Shown here: piece after piece, positions 33,675 through 43,466 of the stretch
Layout of the letters: each line of letters opens with the position of its first letter
Numbering within the stretch: the stretch's first letter is position 1
Assembly (NCBI GenBank): GCA_910575695.1
Contig: CAJTGJ010000018.1
Location: 1-64,000 of the forward strand
Length of the DNA: 64,000 nucleotides
Origin: Oscillospiraceae bacterium
GTDB lineage: Bacteria > Bacillota > Clostridia > Oscillospirales > Oscillospiraceae
Direction of reading: 5' to 3'
Made by a program: the position numbers and the translations under genes
The notes under the pieces: model-generated
The model's input: the letters and a program-made list of their open reading frames with translations, nothing else
Told to the model about the DNA's origin: nothing
Databases searched by the model: none

Positions 33675-34520
33675 TCAAAGCACCTCCGTTGCGTGGCGGG
33701 CCACATGGCAGTTGATGTTGACAGCGCAGGGCAGGCCCGCGATGTGGGTGGGCATGGTCTCAATATGTACCGCCAGCGCGGTGGTACGCCCGCCGAAACC
33801 CTGGGGCCCGATGCCCAGGGCGTTGATCCTGCCCAGCAGCTCCCGCTCCAGCGACTCGTAGAAGGGCAGGGGAGAGGGGGCGTCCATGTCCCGCAGGAGG
33901 GCCTTTTTGGCCAGCAGGGCACACTTGTCAAAGGTGCCGCCGATGCCCACCCCCACCACGATGGGCGGGCAGGGGTTGGGCCCCGCCTGCTCCACCGTAT
34001 CCAAAATGAAGCGCTTCACCCCGTCCAGCCCGTCGGAGGGCTTGAGCATGGCAATGCGGCTCATATTCTCGCTGCCGAAGCCCTTGGGGGCCACGGTGAC
34101 GGTGACCTGATCGCCGGGGACAAGCTCAGTGTACAGCATGGCGGGGGTGTTGTCCCCGGAATTCACCCGCTCCAGCGGGTCTGACACCACGGACTTGCGG
34201 AGATAGCCCTCCGCATATCCCCGGCGCACCCCCTCCTCCACGGCCTGGGCCAGATTCCCGGTGATGTGGACATCCTGCCCCACCTCCAGAAAGACACAGG
34301 CCATGCCCGTGTCCTGGCAGATGGGGAAACCGCCGCCGGCATTCCCATTTTCGATGATACGGTCCAGGATCTCCTGAGCCGGGGGCCAGTCCTCCTCCCG
34401 CCGGGCCCGGGCCACGGCCCGCTTCACATCGTCAGGCAGGCAGGTATTGGCCTGGATGGACAGCCGGGCCACGGCATCGGCGACAGCCTGGGCTTGCAGC
34501 TCTCTCACGGCGGAACTCAT
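33675..34520 (-). CDS. Fumarate hydratase class I, alpha subunit
   Basis: The 281-residue N-terminal-type subunit, which holds the [4Fe-4S] cluster. Candidate cluster cysteines are in GGFPICQDTGMACVFLEVG (near residue 67), GGTFDKCALLAKKAL (near 196) and the C-terminal LPCAVNINCH. Its ATG overlaps the nifU stop (ATGA), and the beta subunit follows immediately, so it sits in one operon with the iron-sulfur assembly genes nifS and nifU. Confidence 0.9.
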   Translation of the reverse strand: MSSAVRELQAQAVADAVARLSIQANTCLPDDVKRAVARARREEDWPPAQEILDRIIENGNAGGGFPICQDTGMACVFLEVGQDVHITGNLAQAVEEGVRRGYAEGYLRKSVVSDPLERVNSGDNTPAMLYTELVPGDQVTVTVAPKGFGSENMSRIAMLKPSDGLDGVKRFILDTVEQAGPNPCPPIVVGVGIGGTFDKCALLAKKALLRDMDAPSPLPFYESLERELLGRINALGIGPQGFGGRTTALAVHIETMPTHIAGLPCAVNINCHVARHATEVL

Positions 34521-34943
34521 TCGTGGTGGTCGTGCTCGTGGCAGCAGGCGCAGTCCCCGGCGCAGAACTGGTCGGGGTCGTAGGCGATGCCGTGTTTGTC
34601 GTAATAGTCCTTGATGGCGGCGCGGACGGCCTCCTCCGCCAGCACGGAGCAGTGGATCTTGTGCGCGGGCAGGCCGTCCAGCGCTTCTACCACCGCCTGG
34701 TTGGTGAGGGCCAGGGCGTCCTCCACCTTCTTGCCCTTGATGAGCTCGGTGGCCATGGAGCTGGTGGCGATGGCGCTGCCGCAGCCGAAAGTCTCAAACT
34801 TCACGTCTACGATGACGCCGTCCTCGATTTTGAGGTACATCTTCATGATGTCGCCGCACTTGGCGTTGCCCACCTCGCCCACGCCGTCGGCGTCGGGGAT
34901 GTCGCCCACATTGCGGGGGTTGCGGAAGTGGTCCATGACCTTT

Positions 34944-34957
<14 letters not shown>
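34517..34957 (-). CDS. nifU: NifU/IscU-like iron-sulfur scaffold protein
   Basis: A 146-residue scaffold on which [Fe-S] clusters are built. The three conserved cysteines are in VGNAKCGDIMKMY (near residue 34), FETFGCGSAIATSS (near 59) and HKIHCSVLAEEA (near 103). The Asp after the first Cys (CGD) is as in IscU. The C-terminus adds a His/Cys-rich tail (CAGDCACCHEHDHHE), possibly a metal site. It overlaps the nifS 3' end by 14 bases. Confidence 0.92.
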
Positions 34958-36131
<1,174 letters not shown>

Positions 36132-36189
36132 GGCTGTTCCATCTCCTTGAAAAGTCCGTAAAAAAGGGGACTGTTTTTGTTTCGTCCAA

Positions 36190-36218
36190 ATCATACCGTA
36201 AAAAGCATACCTTGTCAA
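36190..36218 (-). promoter_or_regulatory. Promoter for nifS-nifU-fumarase operon
   Basis: Minus strand TTGACA (36213-36218), 17-base spacer, TATGAT (36190-36195). Confidence 0.8.
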
Positions 36219-36289
36219 TAGGAATTATAGAAAATTTCCAGCTCCCGGCGGGAATGGGCGGGGGGCGATGAGGGGGATGGCCCCTCAGG

Positions 36290-36311
36290 ATATTCATTCA
36301 AAAATGAATAT
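36290..36311. promoter_or_regulatory. Palindrome resembling an ArgR box
   Basis: ATATTCATT and AATGAATAT form a perfect 9-bp inverted repeat with a CAAA spacer, immediately followed by another TTCATG. TGAAT/ATTCA half-sites are the core of ArgR (AhrC) arginine operators. It lies about 70 bases upstream of the argG -35 box and a similar distance from the divergent nifS promoter. The function is inferred from motif and location. Confidence 0.5.
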
Positions 36312-36379
36312 TCATGCAGATATATACAATTTCACCCAGAAAAAAAGAAGCAGACCCGGATAATTATGCAAAATAGGGC

Positions 36380-36408
36380 TTGCAATTGCGGGGACAGGGG
36401 AGTATACT
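36380..36408 (+). promoter_or_regulatory. Promoter for argG
   Basis: TTGCAA (36380-36385), 17-base spacer, TATACT (36403-36408), 58 bases before the argG start. Confidence 0.75.
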
Positions 36409-36466
36409 TGGGAAAACGGCGTTCATTAAAGAGGGCCGCTGTATACACAAAATGGAGGGAATCACT

Positions 36467-37681
36467 GTGTCTGACGTAAAAAAAGTAGTGCTCGCCTATT
36501 CAGGCGGATTGGATACATCCATTATTATCCCCTGGCTGAAGGAAAATTACAACAACCCGGAGATCATTGCCGTGTCCGCCGACGTGGGCCAGGGGGACGA
36601 GCTTGACGGCCTGGAGGAAAAGGCCCTCAAGACAGGCGCGTCCAAGCTGTACGTAGAGGACCTTACCGACATCATGGTGGACGAGGTGATTATCCCCTCC
36701 ATGATGATGGGGGCCAAGTACGAGGACTACCTGCTGGGCACCGCCTTTGCCCGCCCGGTGATCGGTCGCCGCCTGGTGGAGATCGCCAAGCAGGAGGGGG
36801 CGGACGCTATCTGCCACGGCTGCACCGGCAAGGGCAACGACCAGGTGCGGTTCGAGCTTGCCATCAAGCGCTTCGCCCCGGAGATGAAGATCATCGCCCC
36901 CTGGCGGGAGTGGGACATCAAGGGCCGGGACGAGGAGATCGACTACGCCGAGGCCCACAACGTGCCCCTGAAGATTTCCCGGGAAACCAACTACTCCAAG
37001 GACAAGAACCTGTGGCACCTGAGCCATGAGGGGCTGGACCTGGAGGACCCGGCCAACGAGCCCAAGTACGACGAGCCCGGCTTCCTGGAGATGGGCGTGT
37101 CCCCCTTCCAGGCCCCCGACGCCCCCGCCTATGTGGCCATCGACTTTGAAAAGGGCTGGCCCGTGGCGGTGGACGGGGAGAAGATGAAGGCGTCCGATAT
37201 CATCCGCCGGCTGAACAAGCTGGGCGGGGAGAACGGCATCGGCCTGCTGGACATCGTGGAGAACCGTCTGGTGGGCATGAAGGACCGGGGCGTGTACGAG
37301 ACGCCGGGGGGCTCCATCCTCTACCGGGCCCACGAGGTGCTGGAGATGATCACCGTGGACAAGGACACCAAGCACATGAAGTCCAAGCTGGCGGTGGATT
37401 TTGCCGACCTGGTGTATAACGGAAAGTGGTTCACCCCCCTGCGGGAGGCCCTTCAGGCCTTCGCCGTGGACACCCAGAAGTACGTCACCGGGCAGGTGAA
37501 GCTGAAGCTGTACAAAGGCAACATCATCACCGCCGCCGTCACCTCTCCCTGCACCCTGTATTCTGAGAACCTGGTGACCTTTGAGGAGAGCGATTACGAC
37601 CAGAAGGATTCCCAGGGCTTCATCAACCTGTGGGGTCTGCCCGACAAGGTGCAGGCGCTGCGGGAACAGGGAAAACTGTAA
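36467..37681 (+). CDS. argG: Argininosuccinate synthase
   Basis: ArgG condenses citrulline and aspartate with ATP, the penultimate step of arginine synthesis. The 404-residue protein has the N-type ATP pyrophosphatase loop [20 protein letters not shown] at the start, [13 protein letters not shown] near residue 117, and [20 protein letters not shown] near 175. Length is typical. I chose GTG 36467 ([13 protein letters not shown]) because GGAGGG lies seven bases upstream; the earlier ATG at 36452 overlaps that ribosome site. It opens the arginine cluster. Confidence 0.95.
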   Translation: MSDVKKVVLAYSGGLDTSIIIPWLKENYNNPEIIAVSADVGQGDELDGLEEKALKTGASKLYVEDLTDIMVDEVIIPSMMMGAKYEDYLLGTAFARPVIGRRLVEIAKQEGADAICHGCTGKGNDQVRFELAIKRFAPEMKIIAPWREWDIKGRDEEIDYAEAHNVPLKISRETNYSKDKNLWHLSHEGLDLEDPANEPKYDEPGFLEMGVSPFQAPDAPAYVAIDFEKGWPVAVDGEKMKASDIIRRLNKLGGENGIGLLDIVENRLVGMKDRGVYETPGGSILYRAHEVLEMITVDKDTKHMKSKLAVDFADLVYNGKWFTPLREALQAFAVDTQKYVTGQVKLKLYKGNIITAAVTSPCTLYSENLVTFEESDYDQKDSQGFINLWGLPDKVQALREQGKL

Positions 37682-37819
37682 AAAAACGGCATTTTTCAGC
37701 GGTATCTGCTTCAAAATGGATACAATGTTTGCAGCTTCGTAACCAGCTTGTTACTATGCTGTTACCACATTTTAACTGCAATTTAAAACAATCGGAAGCC
37801 GGTTTGTAGTATACTGTAT

Positions 37820-37862
37820 CCTGCCCGTCCGCAAGGACGGGCAGGGAAATCCGATGATTTCC
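37820..37862 (+). promoter_or_regulatory. Double hairpin in the transglutaminase gene leader
   Basis: CCTGCCCGTCC / GGACGGGCAGG, a perfect 11-bp stem with a GCAA (GNRA) tetraloop, is followed at once by GGAAATC cgat GATTTCC. TATACT at 37810-37815 may be a -10 box, placing these hairpins at the extreme 5' end of the message, where they could stabilise it. The first hairpin could also terminate argG, but no T run follows. Confidence 0.5.
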
Positions 37863-37887
37863 TCATGTAATTTTAAGGAGGAAAAAT

Positions 37888-39117
37888 ATGAAAACGGAAG
37901 CAGTTGAAACCAAGAGCCGGAACCAGGGAAACACGGCCGCGAAAGCGGTTGGCGGCATCCTGCTGGCGCTGTGCCTGATCGCCAGCCTGGTGCTGAATAT
38001 CTGTCAGGCCGTTCAGGCGTCCGCCCAGAACGAGAAGGTGAACAGCTTCATCCAGGGCCAGCTGGAGCGGCAGGCCAAGGAGGAGGAGCAGGAAAATTCC
38101 TACATCGAGGACGGCTTTGTGGTGGGCGACAATTACGAGATCCGCTCCACCACCCACATTTCCGATGCCTACAAGAGCGGAGATGACAGCCAGCTCAGCG
38201 AGGCGGACAGGGACACCCTGAAGATGGCTGAGGCCGTGCTGGACGAGGTCATTGAGGACGGCATGGACAACTATGAAAAGGAGCTGGCCGTCTACACCTG
38301 GATGGTGGAGAACATCGGCGGCTCCGGCTCCGAGGGCGTCATCAGCCGCCCCGGCGGGAGCACGGACGCCTATACCCCCCACGATGTGCTCACCAGCAAA
38401 AGCGCGGTGTGCGTGGGCTACGCCACCACCTTCCGCCTGCTGATGAATATGCTGGACATGGATGTACACATCGTCCACAACGAATACCATTCCTGGGATC
38501 TGGTGGAGCTTGAGGAGGGCCAGTGGTACCATGTGGACGTCTACAGCGACGCCCACGGCGCTATGTTCGGTAATTTCAACATGACGGACGCGGTGTGCCA
38601 GACGGGCCACACCTGGGACGGCTCCGCCCTTCCGGTGGCGGACAGCGTGGAGTATTCCCCCGCCGTGCGCTTCAGTGAGGAGCTGGACGGCCTGATGGAC
38701 GTCCCCGCCCGGCTGAAACAGGATCTGGACGGGGGAAAGAGCGCGGTGTTCTACCGCTTCAAAACGCCCCTCACCGAGGAGGAGATGGGCACGGCGGAAT
38801 TCCTGGTGAACCTGCTGGACTACGCGGTGACCGCCATGCCGGACGGCGATTACTACTACTTCCGGGCCTGCTGGTATCCCGGCGAGAATGACGAGGACAT
38901 TCTGGGCCTGATGGTGGAGCGGGAGGACGGCTCCGGGATCGACACCCCCTCCATCGACGCCGGCACCCCTGAGGGCAGGGCCATCATCCAGGCCATCGCT
39001 GAGGCGTTCGGCATCGACCCATCGGAGCTGGGGGATGTGGATATAGATGATGAAGGCGAAGACCAGCCTGTGGATATCGACGAGTTCACCGGCAGCGGCA
39101 GCGTCGTGGTCGGCTGA
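37888..39117 (+). CDS. Membrane-anchored transglutaminase-like protein
   Basis: A 409-residue protein with one N-terminal membrane helix (about 22-45) and the rest outside the cell. The papain-like transglutaminase core has the catalytic triad visible: C175 in KSAVCVGYATTFRL, H201 in NEYHSWDLVEL, and D217 in WYHVDVYSD. Members of this family act as peptidases, cross-linkers or structural proteins on the surface; the activity here is not assignable. The C-terminal tail is highly acidic (ELGDVDIDDEGEDQPVDIDE). It has its own leader and AAGGAGG, and is followed by a lipoprotein gene 15 bases on. Confidence 0.8.
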   Translation: MKTEAVETKSRNQGNTAAKAVGGILLALCLIASLVLNICQAVQASAQNEKVNSFIQGQLERQAKEEEQENSYIEDGFVVGDNYEIRSTTHISDAYKSGDDSQLSEADRDTLKMAEAVLDEVIEDGMDNYEKELAVYTWMVENIGGSGSEGVISRPGGSTDAYTPHDVLTSKSAVCVGYATTFRLLMNMLDMDVHIVHNEYHSWDLVELEEGQWYHVDVYSDAHGAMFGNFNMTDAVCQTGHTWDGSALPVADSVEYSPAVRFSEELDGLMDVPARLKQDLDGGKSAVFYRFKTPLTEEEMGTAEFLVNLLDYAVTAMPDGDYYYFRACWYPGENDEDILGLMVEREDGSGIDTPSIDAGTPEGRAIIQAIAEAFGIDPSELGDVDIDDEGEDQPVDIDEFTGSGSVVVG

Positions 39118-39131
39118 GGGGAGGGCGCGGC

Positions 39132-39647
39132 ATGAAACAGATCGTAAAACGCGCCGTCTGCCTGGTGCTGGCGGCTGTGCTGCTGGGTTGTGCCTGGGGC
39201 TGTACACCCCAGTCTGAGGACACCGGGAAGGACGTGGACATGAGCGCTCTTCTGGACGCCATGGTGGAGGCGGACAAGACCCTGCCGGAGCTGACCATTG
39301 TGACCAGTGGGGGCGGCGGGGAGCTTGCGGAGAAGGATTTCACCTACCTGTCCGCGCTGGACTACAAGCTGGTGGACGAATATTTTTACGCCTGCGCCAA
39401 GGCGGGCACTGCGGAGGAGATCGCGGTGGTCAAGCTGAAGGACGCGGGGGACGCCGCCGCCATGATGGATTCCCTCCATCAGCACGTGGAGGCGCGGCAG
39501 GGCACCTTCCGGGAGTACGACCCGGCGCAGGTCCCCCTCACCGAAAACGCGGTGGTGACACGGGAGGGACGGTACGTGGCGCTGATCGTTTGCGAAAAGA
39601 ACGGGCTGGTGCAAAACGTGTTCCGGGACTATTTCAAAGAGAGCTGA
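39132..39647 (+). CDS. DUF4358 lipoprotein
   Basis: A 171-residue lipoprotein. The signal peptide (KQIVKRAVCLVLAAVLLGCA) is followed by a lipobox-like LLGCAWGC, with Cys20 or Cys24 as lipidation site. The remaining domain (DYKLVDEYFYACAKAGTAEE, IAVVKLKDAGDAAAMMDSLH, Q-rich helix, YVALIVCEKNGLVQNVFRDY) matches the DUF4358 pattern common in gut Clostridia. Function is unknown. It is co-transcribed with the transglutaminase-like gene and lies inside the arginine cluster without an evident metabolic link. Confidence 0.75.
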   Translation: MKQIVKRAVCLVLAAVLLGCAWGCTPQSEDTGKDVDMSALLDAMVEADKTLPELTIVTSGGGGELAEKDFTYLSALDYKLVDEYFYACAKAGTAEEIAVVKLKDAGDAAAMMDSLHQHVEARQGTFREYDPAQVPLTENAVVTREGRYVALIVCEKNGLVQNVFRDYFKES

Positions 39648-39652
39648 CTGTC

Positions 39653-39690
39653 ATGGGGCCGCAGCCGCCGGACCGCGGCTGCGGCCCCAT
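39653..39690. terminator. Perfect 16-bp hairpin before argH
   Basis: ATGGGGCCGCAGCCGC / GCGGCTGCGGCCCCAT with a six-base loop. There is no T run, so it may be a processing or pausing element rather than a classical terminator. Confidence 0.5.
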
Positions 39691-39727
39691 GCGCGGCGGC
39701 TCACGCAAAAAATAAGGAGCGATTCAC

Positions 39728-41122
39728 ATGAAACTTTGGGCAGGGCGGTTCCAAAAGGAGACCGATACCTTAGTCAACGATTTCAATTCCTCCATCGGCT
39801 TTGACGCCCGGCTGTACGAGCAGGACATCCGGGGATCCATCGCCCACGCGTCCATGCTGGGGGATGCGGGCATCATTGAAAAGCACGAGTCGGAGAAAAT
39901 CGTGGAGGGCCTGACGGCCATCCTGGCGGACATTGAGGGCGGCAGGGTGGAGTTCTCCCTGGACAACGAGGACATCCACATGAACATCGAGGCCCTGCTG
40001 ACCCAGCGCATCGGCGACACGGGAAAGCGGCTGCACACCGCCCGTTCCCGCAACGACCAGGTGGCTACCGACTTCCGGCTGTACGTGAAGGAGGAGATCC
40101 CCCAGATTATTCAATATGTGATCGGTCTGGAAAAGGTGCTGGTGAAAAAGGCCAAGGCCCATCTGTCCACCGTCATGCCCGGCTATACCCATCTGCAGCG
40201 GGCCCAGCCCACCACCTTCGGCCACTATATGATGGCCTACGCCAATATGCTCAAGCGGGACGTGACCCGGCTGGAGGACTGTTTGGAGCGGATGGACGAA
40301 TGCCCGCTGGGGTCCGGGGCGCTGGCCACCTCCACCTATCCGGTGGACCGGTTCGCTACGGCGGAGACGCTGGGTTTTAAAAAGCCAACGGATAACTCCA
40401 TGGATTCGGTGGCGGACCGGGATTATGCCATTGAACTGCTGTCCGCCCTGTCCATTTTGATGATGCACCTGTCCCGGTTCTCCGAGGAAATCATTCTGTG
40501 GTGCTCCTGGGAGTTCCGCTACGTGGAGCTGGATGACGCCTACTCCACCGGCTCGTCCATCATGCCCCAGAAGAAGAACCCGGACGTGGCGGAACTGGTC
40601 CGGGGCAAAACGGGGCGGGTGTACGGGTCGCTGATCACCCTGCTCACCGTGATGAAGGGCCTGCCCCTGGCCTATAATAAGGATATGCAGGAGGACAAGG
40701 AGCCGGTGTTTGACGCCATCGACACTGTGGAGCTGTGCGTGCCCGTGTTTGCCGCCATGCTGGACAGCCTGACGGTGAAGGAGAAGAACATGGCCCGGGC
40801 GGCGTCGGTGGGCTTCATCAACGCCACCGACTGCGCCGACTATCTGGTGAAGAAGGGCCTGCCCTTCCGGGAGGCGTATATGATCGTAGGCCGCCTGGTG
40901 CATATGTGCATCCGCACCGGGGAGAGCCTGGACACCCTGCCGCTGAAGGATTTCCGGGCGATTTCCGGGCTGTTTGACGAGGACGTGTACGAGGCCCTCC
41001 AGCTGAAAACCTGCGTCAACGGGCGCACGGTGTACGGCGGACCGTCGGAGGAGAGCGTGAAGAAGCAGATCTCGCTGATCGAGGACTTCATCGCCGTCCG
41101 CGCCAGTGCAGAGGAGGCGTGA
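39728..41122 (+). CDS. argH: Argininosuccinate lyase
   Basis: ArgH splits argininosuccinate into arginine and fumarate. The 464-residue protein begins MKLWAGRFQKETDTLVNDFN. Superfamily motifs are present: HTARSRNDQVATDFRLYVKE near residue 100, MPGYTHLQRAQPTTFGHYMM near 155, and the flexible signature loop GSSIMPQKKNPDVAELVRGK near 277, which holds the catalytic Ser. AAGGAG precedes the ATG. Fumarate made here could feed the nearby fumarase. Confidence 0.95.
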   Translation: MKLWAGRFQKETDTLVNDFNSSIGFDARLYEQDIRGSIAHASMLGDAGIIEKHESEKIVEGLTAILADIEGGRVEFSLDNEDIHMNIEALLTQRIGDTGKRLHTARSRNDQVATDFRLYVKEEIPQIIQYVIGLEKVLVKKAKAHLSTVMPGYTHLQRAQPTTFGHYMMAYANMLKRDVTRLEDCLERMDECPLGSGALATSTYPVDRFATAETLGFKKPTDNSMDSVADRDYAIELLSALSILMMHLSRFSEEIILWCSWEFRYVELDDAYSTGSSIMPQKKNPDVAELVRGKTGRVYGSLITLLTVMKGLPLAYNKDMQEDKEPVFDAIDTVELCVPVFAAMLDSLTVKEKNMARAASVGFINATDCADYLVKKGLPFREAYMIVGRLVHMCIRTGESLDTLPLKDFRAISGLFDEDVYEALQLKTCVNGRTVYGGPSEESVKKQISLIEDFIAVRASAEEA

Positions 41123-41124
41123 GC

Positions 41125-42063
41125 ATGAAGCCGAACATCTACATTGACGGCAGGGAGGGCACCACCGGGCTGCAAATCTATGACAGGCTGGAGGGCCGGG
41201 ACGATATCGAACTGCTCCTCATCGACGAGGACAAGCGTAAGGACCCGGACGAGCGGGCCAAGCTGCTGAACGCGGCGGACCTGGTGTTCCTGTGCCTGCC
41301 GGACGGCGCGGCCCGCGAGGCGGTCTCCCTTGCCGCCGGCGGGAGCGCCAGAATCATCGACTGTTCCACCGCCCACCGCACGGCAGAGGGCTGGGCCTAC
41401 GGCTTCCCGGAGCTCCACGGCCAGCGGGAGAAGATTGTGAACGCCAAGCGAGTGGCAAATCCCGGCTGTTACGCCACCGGGTTTTTGTCGCTGGTGCGGC
41501 CCCTGGTGGAGACGGGGGCGCTGGACCCGGAGGCGTATGTGGCCTGCCACGCGCTGTCCGGCTACACTGGGGCGGGGAAAAAGGCCATCGCCCAGTACAC
41601 CGGCCCCGAGCGGGAGCGGGAACTGGATTCCCCCCGGCACTATGCCGTCGCCCTGTCCCACAAGCACATCCCGGAGATGATGGCGATGAGCGGCCTCACC
41701 CGCAAGCCGGTATTCATGCCCATGATCTGCGATTTTCCCCAGGGCATGACGGTGACCGTCCCCCTGTTCGCGGACCAGCTGAAGGGCGCGGCGTCCATCG
41801 AGGCCCTGCGGGCACTGTACGCGGACTACTACGGGGACAGCCCGGTGGTGGAGCTGCGCCCCGCCGACGCGCCGTCCTGCGGCTTCATCGGCTCCAACAA
41901 CCTGGCGGGGAAGGATACCCTGCAAATTTTTGTCAACGGAAATGAGGAGCAGTTGATGCTCACCGCCCGGCTGGACAACCTGGGCAAGGGCGCGTCCGGC
42001 GCGGCAGTGCAGAACATGAATTTGATGCTTGGCTTCGAGGAGACCAAAGGCTTAAGCCTATAA
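41125..42063 (+). CDS. argC: N-acetyl-gamma-glutamyl-phosphate reductase
   Basis: ArgC reduces N-acetylglutamyl phosphate to the semialdehyde with NADPH. At 312 residues this is the shorter (type 2) form. The N-terminus IYIDGREGTTGLQIYDRLEG carries the nucleotide-binding glycine motif; the catalytic Cys is in VANPGCYATGFLSLVRPL near residue 112; the later HKHIPEMM holds the conserved His. ATG 41125 has GGAGG at good spacing; a GTG at 41119 sits too close. It starts two bases after the argH stop. Confidence 0.93.
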   Translation: MKPNIYIDGREGTTGLQIYDRLEGRDDIELLLIDEDKRKDPDERAKLLNAADLVFLCLPDGAAREAVSLAAGGSARIIDCSTAHRTAEGWAYGFPELHGQREKIVNAKRVANPGCYATGFLSLVRPLVETGALDPEAYVACHALSGYTGAGKKAIAQYTGPERERELDSPRHYAVALSHKHIPEMMAMSGLTRKPVFMPMICDFPQGMTVTVPLFADQLKGAASIEALRALYADYYGDSPVVELRPADAPSCGFIGSNNLAGKDTLQIFVNGNEEQLMLTARLDNLGKGASGAAVQNMNLMLGFEETKGLSL

Positions 42064-42163
42064 AAACCCCCAGGAGCGAAACGCGGTTTCGCGGTCCAAG
42101 TTTCTTTTTGGTTCTTTTTCCTTTCAAAGAAAAAGAGCGACCTTAAAATTAGGGAGTGGCGAT

Positions 42164-43435
42164 ATGTTGAAAGAGATTTCCGGCGGCGTCTGTGCCGCCA
42201 AGGGCTTTCGGGCGGCGGGCATCCGCTGCGGCGTCAAGTCAAAAATCGCGGAGGGGGACGGCAACCAGCCCGTGGTGTCCTCCATGAAGGACTACCTCAG
42301 CGGCAAGAAGGATCTGGCGTTGATCCTGTCCGAGTGCGACTGCGCCGCCGCCGCCGTCTACACCATGAACCGGGTGAAGGCGGCCCCGATTTACGTTACC
42401 ATGGGTAATCTGGAGGACGGTGTATGCCGGGGAGTTATCGCCAACAGCGGCAACGCCAATGCCTGCGCCCCCATGAGCCACGAGAACGCGGAGCGGATGT
42501 GCGCCGCCGCTGCCCAGGCCACGGGGCTGAAGCCCACCGATTTCGTGGTGGCCTCCACCGGGGTCATCGGCCAGGAGCTGAACATCGCCGCCATCGAGCG
42601 GGGGGCGCCCGCCCTGGTGGAAAACCTCAGCACTGACGGCTCGGACGCCGCGGCCAACGCTGTCATGACCACCGACACGGTGAAAAAGGAGACGGCGGTG
42701 TCCGTGAACATCGGCGGCAAACCCGTCACCATCGGGGCCATCGCCAAGGGCTCCGGCATGATCCACCCCAACATGGGCACCATGCTGTGCTTCATCACCA
42801 CCGACTGCGCCATCACCCATGAGCTGCTCCAGGACGCCCTCCATGAGATCGTCCCCCGCACCTTTAACCGGGTGACGGTGGACGGGGACACCTCCACCAA
42901 CGATATGTGCGTGGTGCTGGCCAACGGCTTGGCGGGCAACGAACAAATCGAGTGGCGGGATGATGATTATACCCTGTTCTGCAAGGCCCTCCACGAGGTG
43001 TGCCGGCGGATGGCCCGGGCCATCGCCGCCGACGGCGAGGGCGCGTCCCGGCTCATCACCTGCACCGTCCGCTCCGCCCGCAGCGAGGACAGCGCTGAGC
43101 GGCTGGCCAAGGCGGTGGCGGGCTCCTCCCTGGTGAAGGCGGCCATGTTCGGCTCCGACGCCAACTGGGGCCGGGTGCTGTGCGCCATGGGCTACTCCAA
43201 AGCGCCCTTCCGCCCGGAGTATGTGGACATCAGGTTCTCCTCCATCTTCGGGGAGGTGGCCGTGTGCGAGAAGGGCACCGGGCTGGACTTTGACGAGGAG
43301 CTTGCCAAGAAAATCCTGGGCCAGGACGAGGTCGTGATCGACGTGTCCCTCAACGAAGGGGAGCACGAGGCCACCTGTTGGGGTTGCGATTTGACCTATG
43401 ATTATGTTAAAATAAACGGCGATTATCGGACCTGA
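42164..43435 (+). CDS. argJ: Bifunctional ornithine acetyltransferase / acetylglutamate synthase
   Basis: ArgJ transfers the acetyl group from acetylornithine to glutamate, recycling it; bifunctional forms also use acetyl-CoA. The 423-residue proenzyme self-cleaves before a Thr nucleophile: here AKGSGMIHPNMGTMLCFITT near residue 200, with Gly rather than the usual Ala just before the Thr. TVDGDTSTNDMCVVLANGLA and the C-terminal CWGCDLTYDYVKINGDYRT are classic. Near residue 25 there is an extra stretch of about 20 residues (KIAEGDGNQPVVSSMKDYLS) between GIRCGVK and KDLALI that most ArgJ proteins lack. A 100-base gap with short hairpins separates it from argC. Confidence 0.93.
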   Translation: MLKEISGGVCAAKGFRAAGIRCGVKSKIAEGDGNQPVVSSMKDYLSGKKDLALILSECDCAAAAVYTMNRVKAAPIYVTMGNLEDGVCRGVIANSGNANACAPMSHENAERMCAAAAQATGLKPTDFVVASTGVIGQELNIAAIERGAPALVENLSTDGSDAAANAVMTTDTVKKETAVSVNIGGKPVTIGAIAKGSGMIHPNMGTMLCFITTDCAITHELLQDALHEIVPRTFNRVTVDGDTSTNDMCVVLANGLAGNEQIEWRDDDYTLFCKALHEVCRRMARAIAADGEGASRLITCTVRSARSEDSAERLAKAVAGSSLVKAAMFGSDANWGRVLCAMGYSKAPFRPEYVDIRFSSIFGEVAVCEKGTGLDFDEELAKKILGQDEVVIDVSLNEGEHEATCWGCDLTYDYVKINGDYRT

Positions 43436-43466
43436 TATAATTTATCATACAAAGGTGGTTTTTCCC

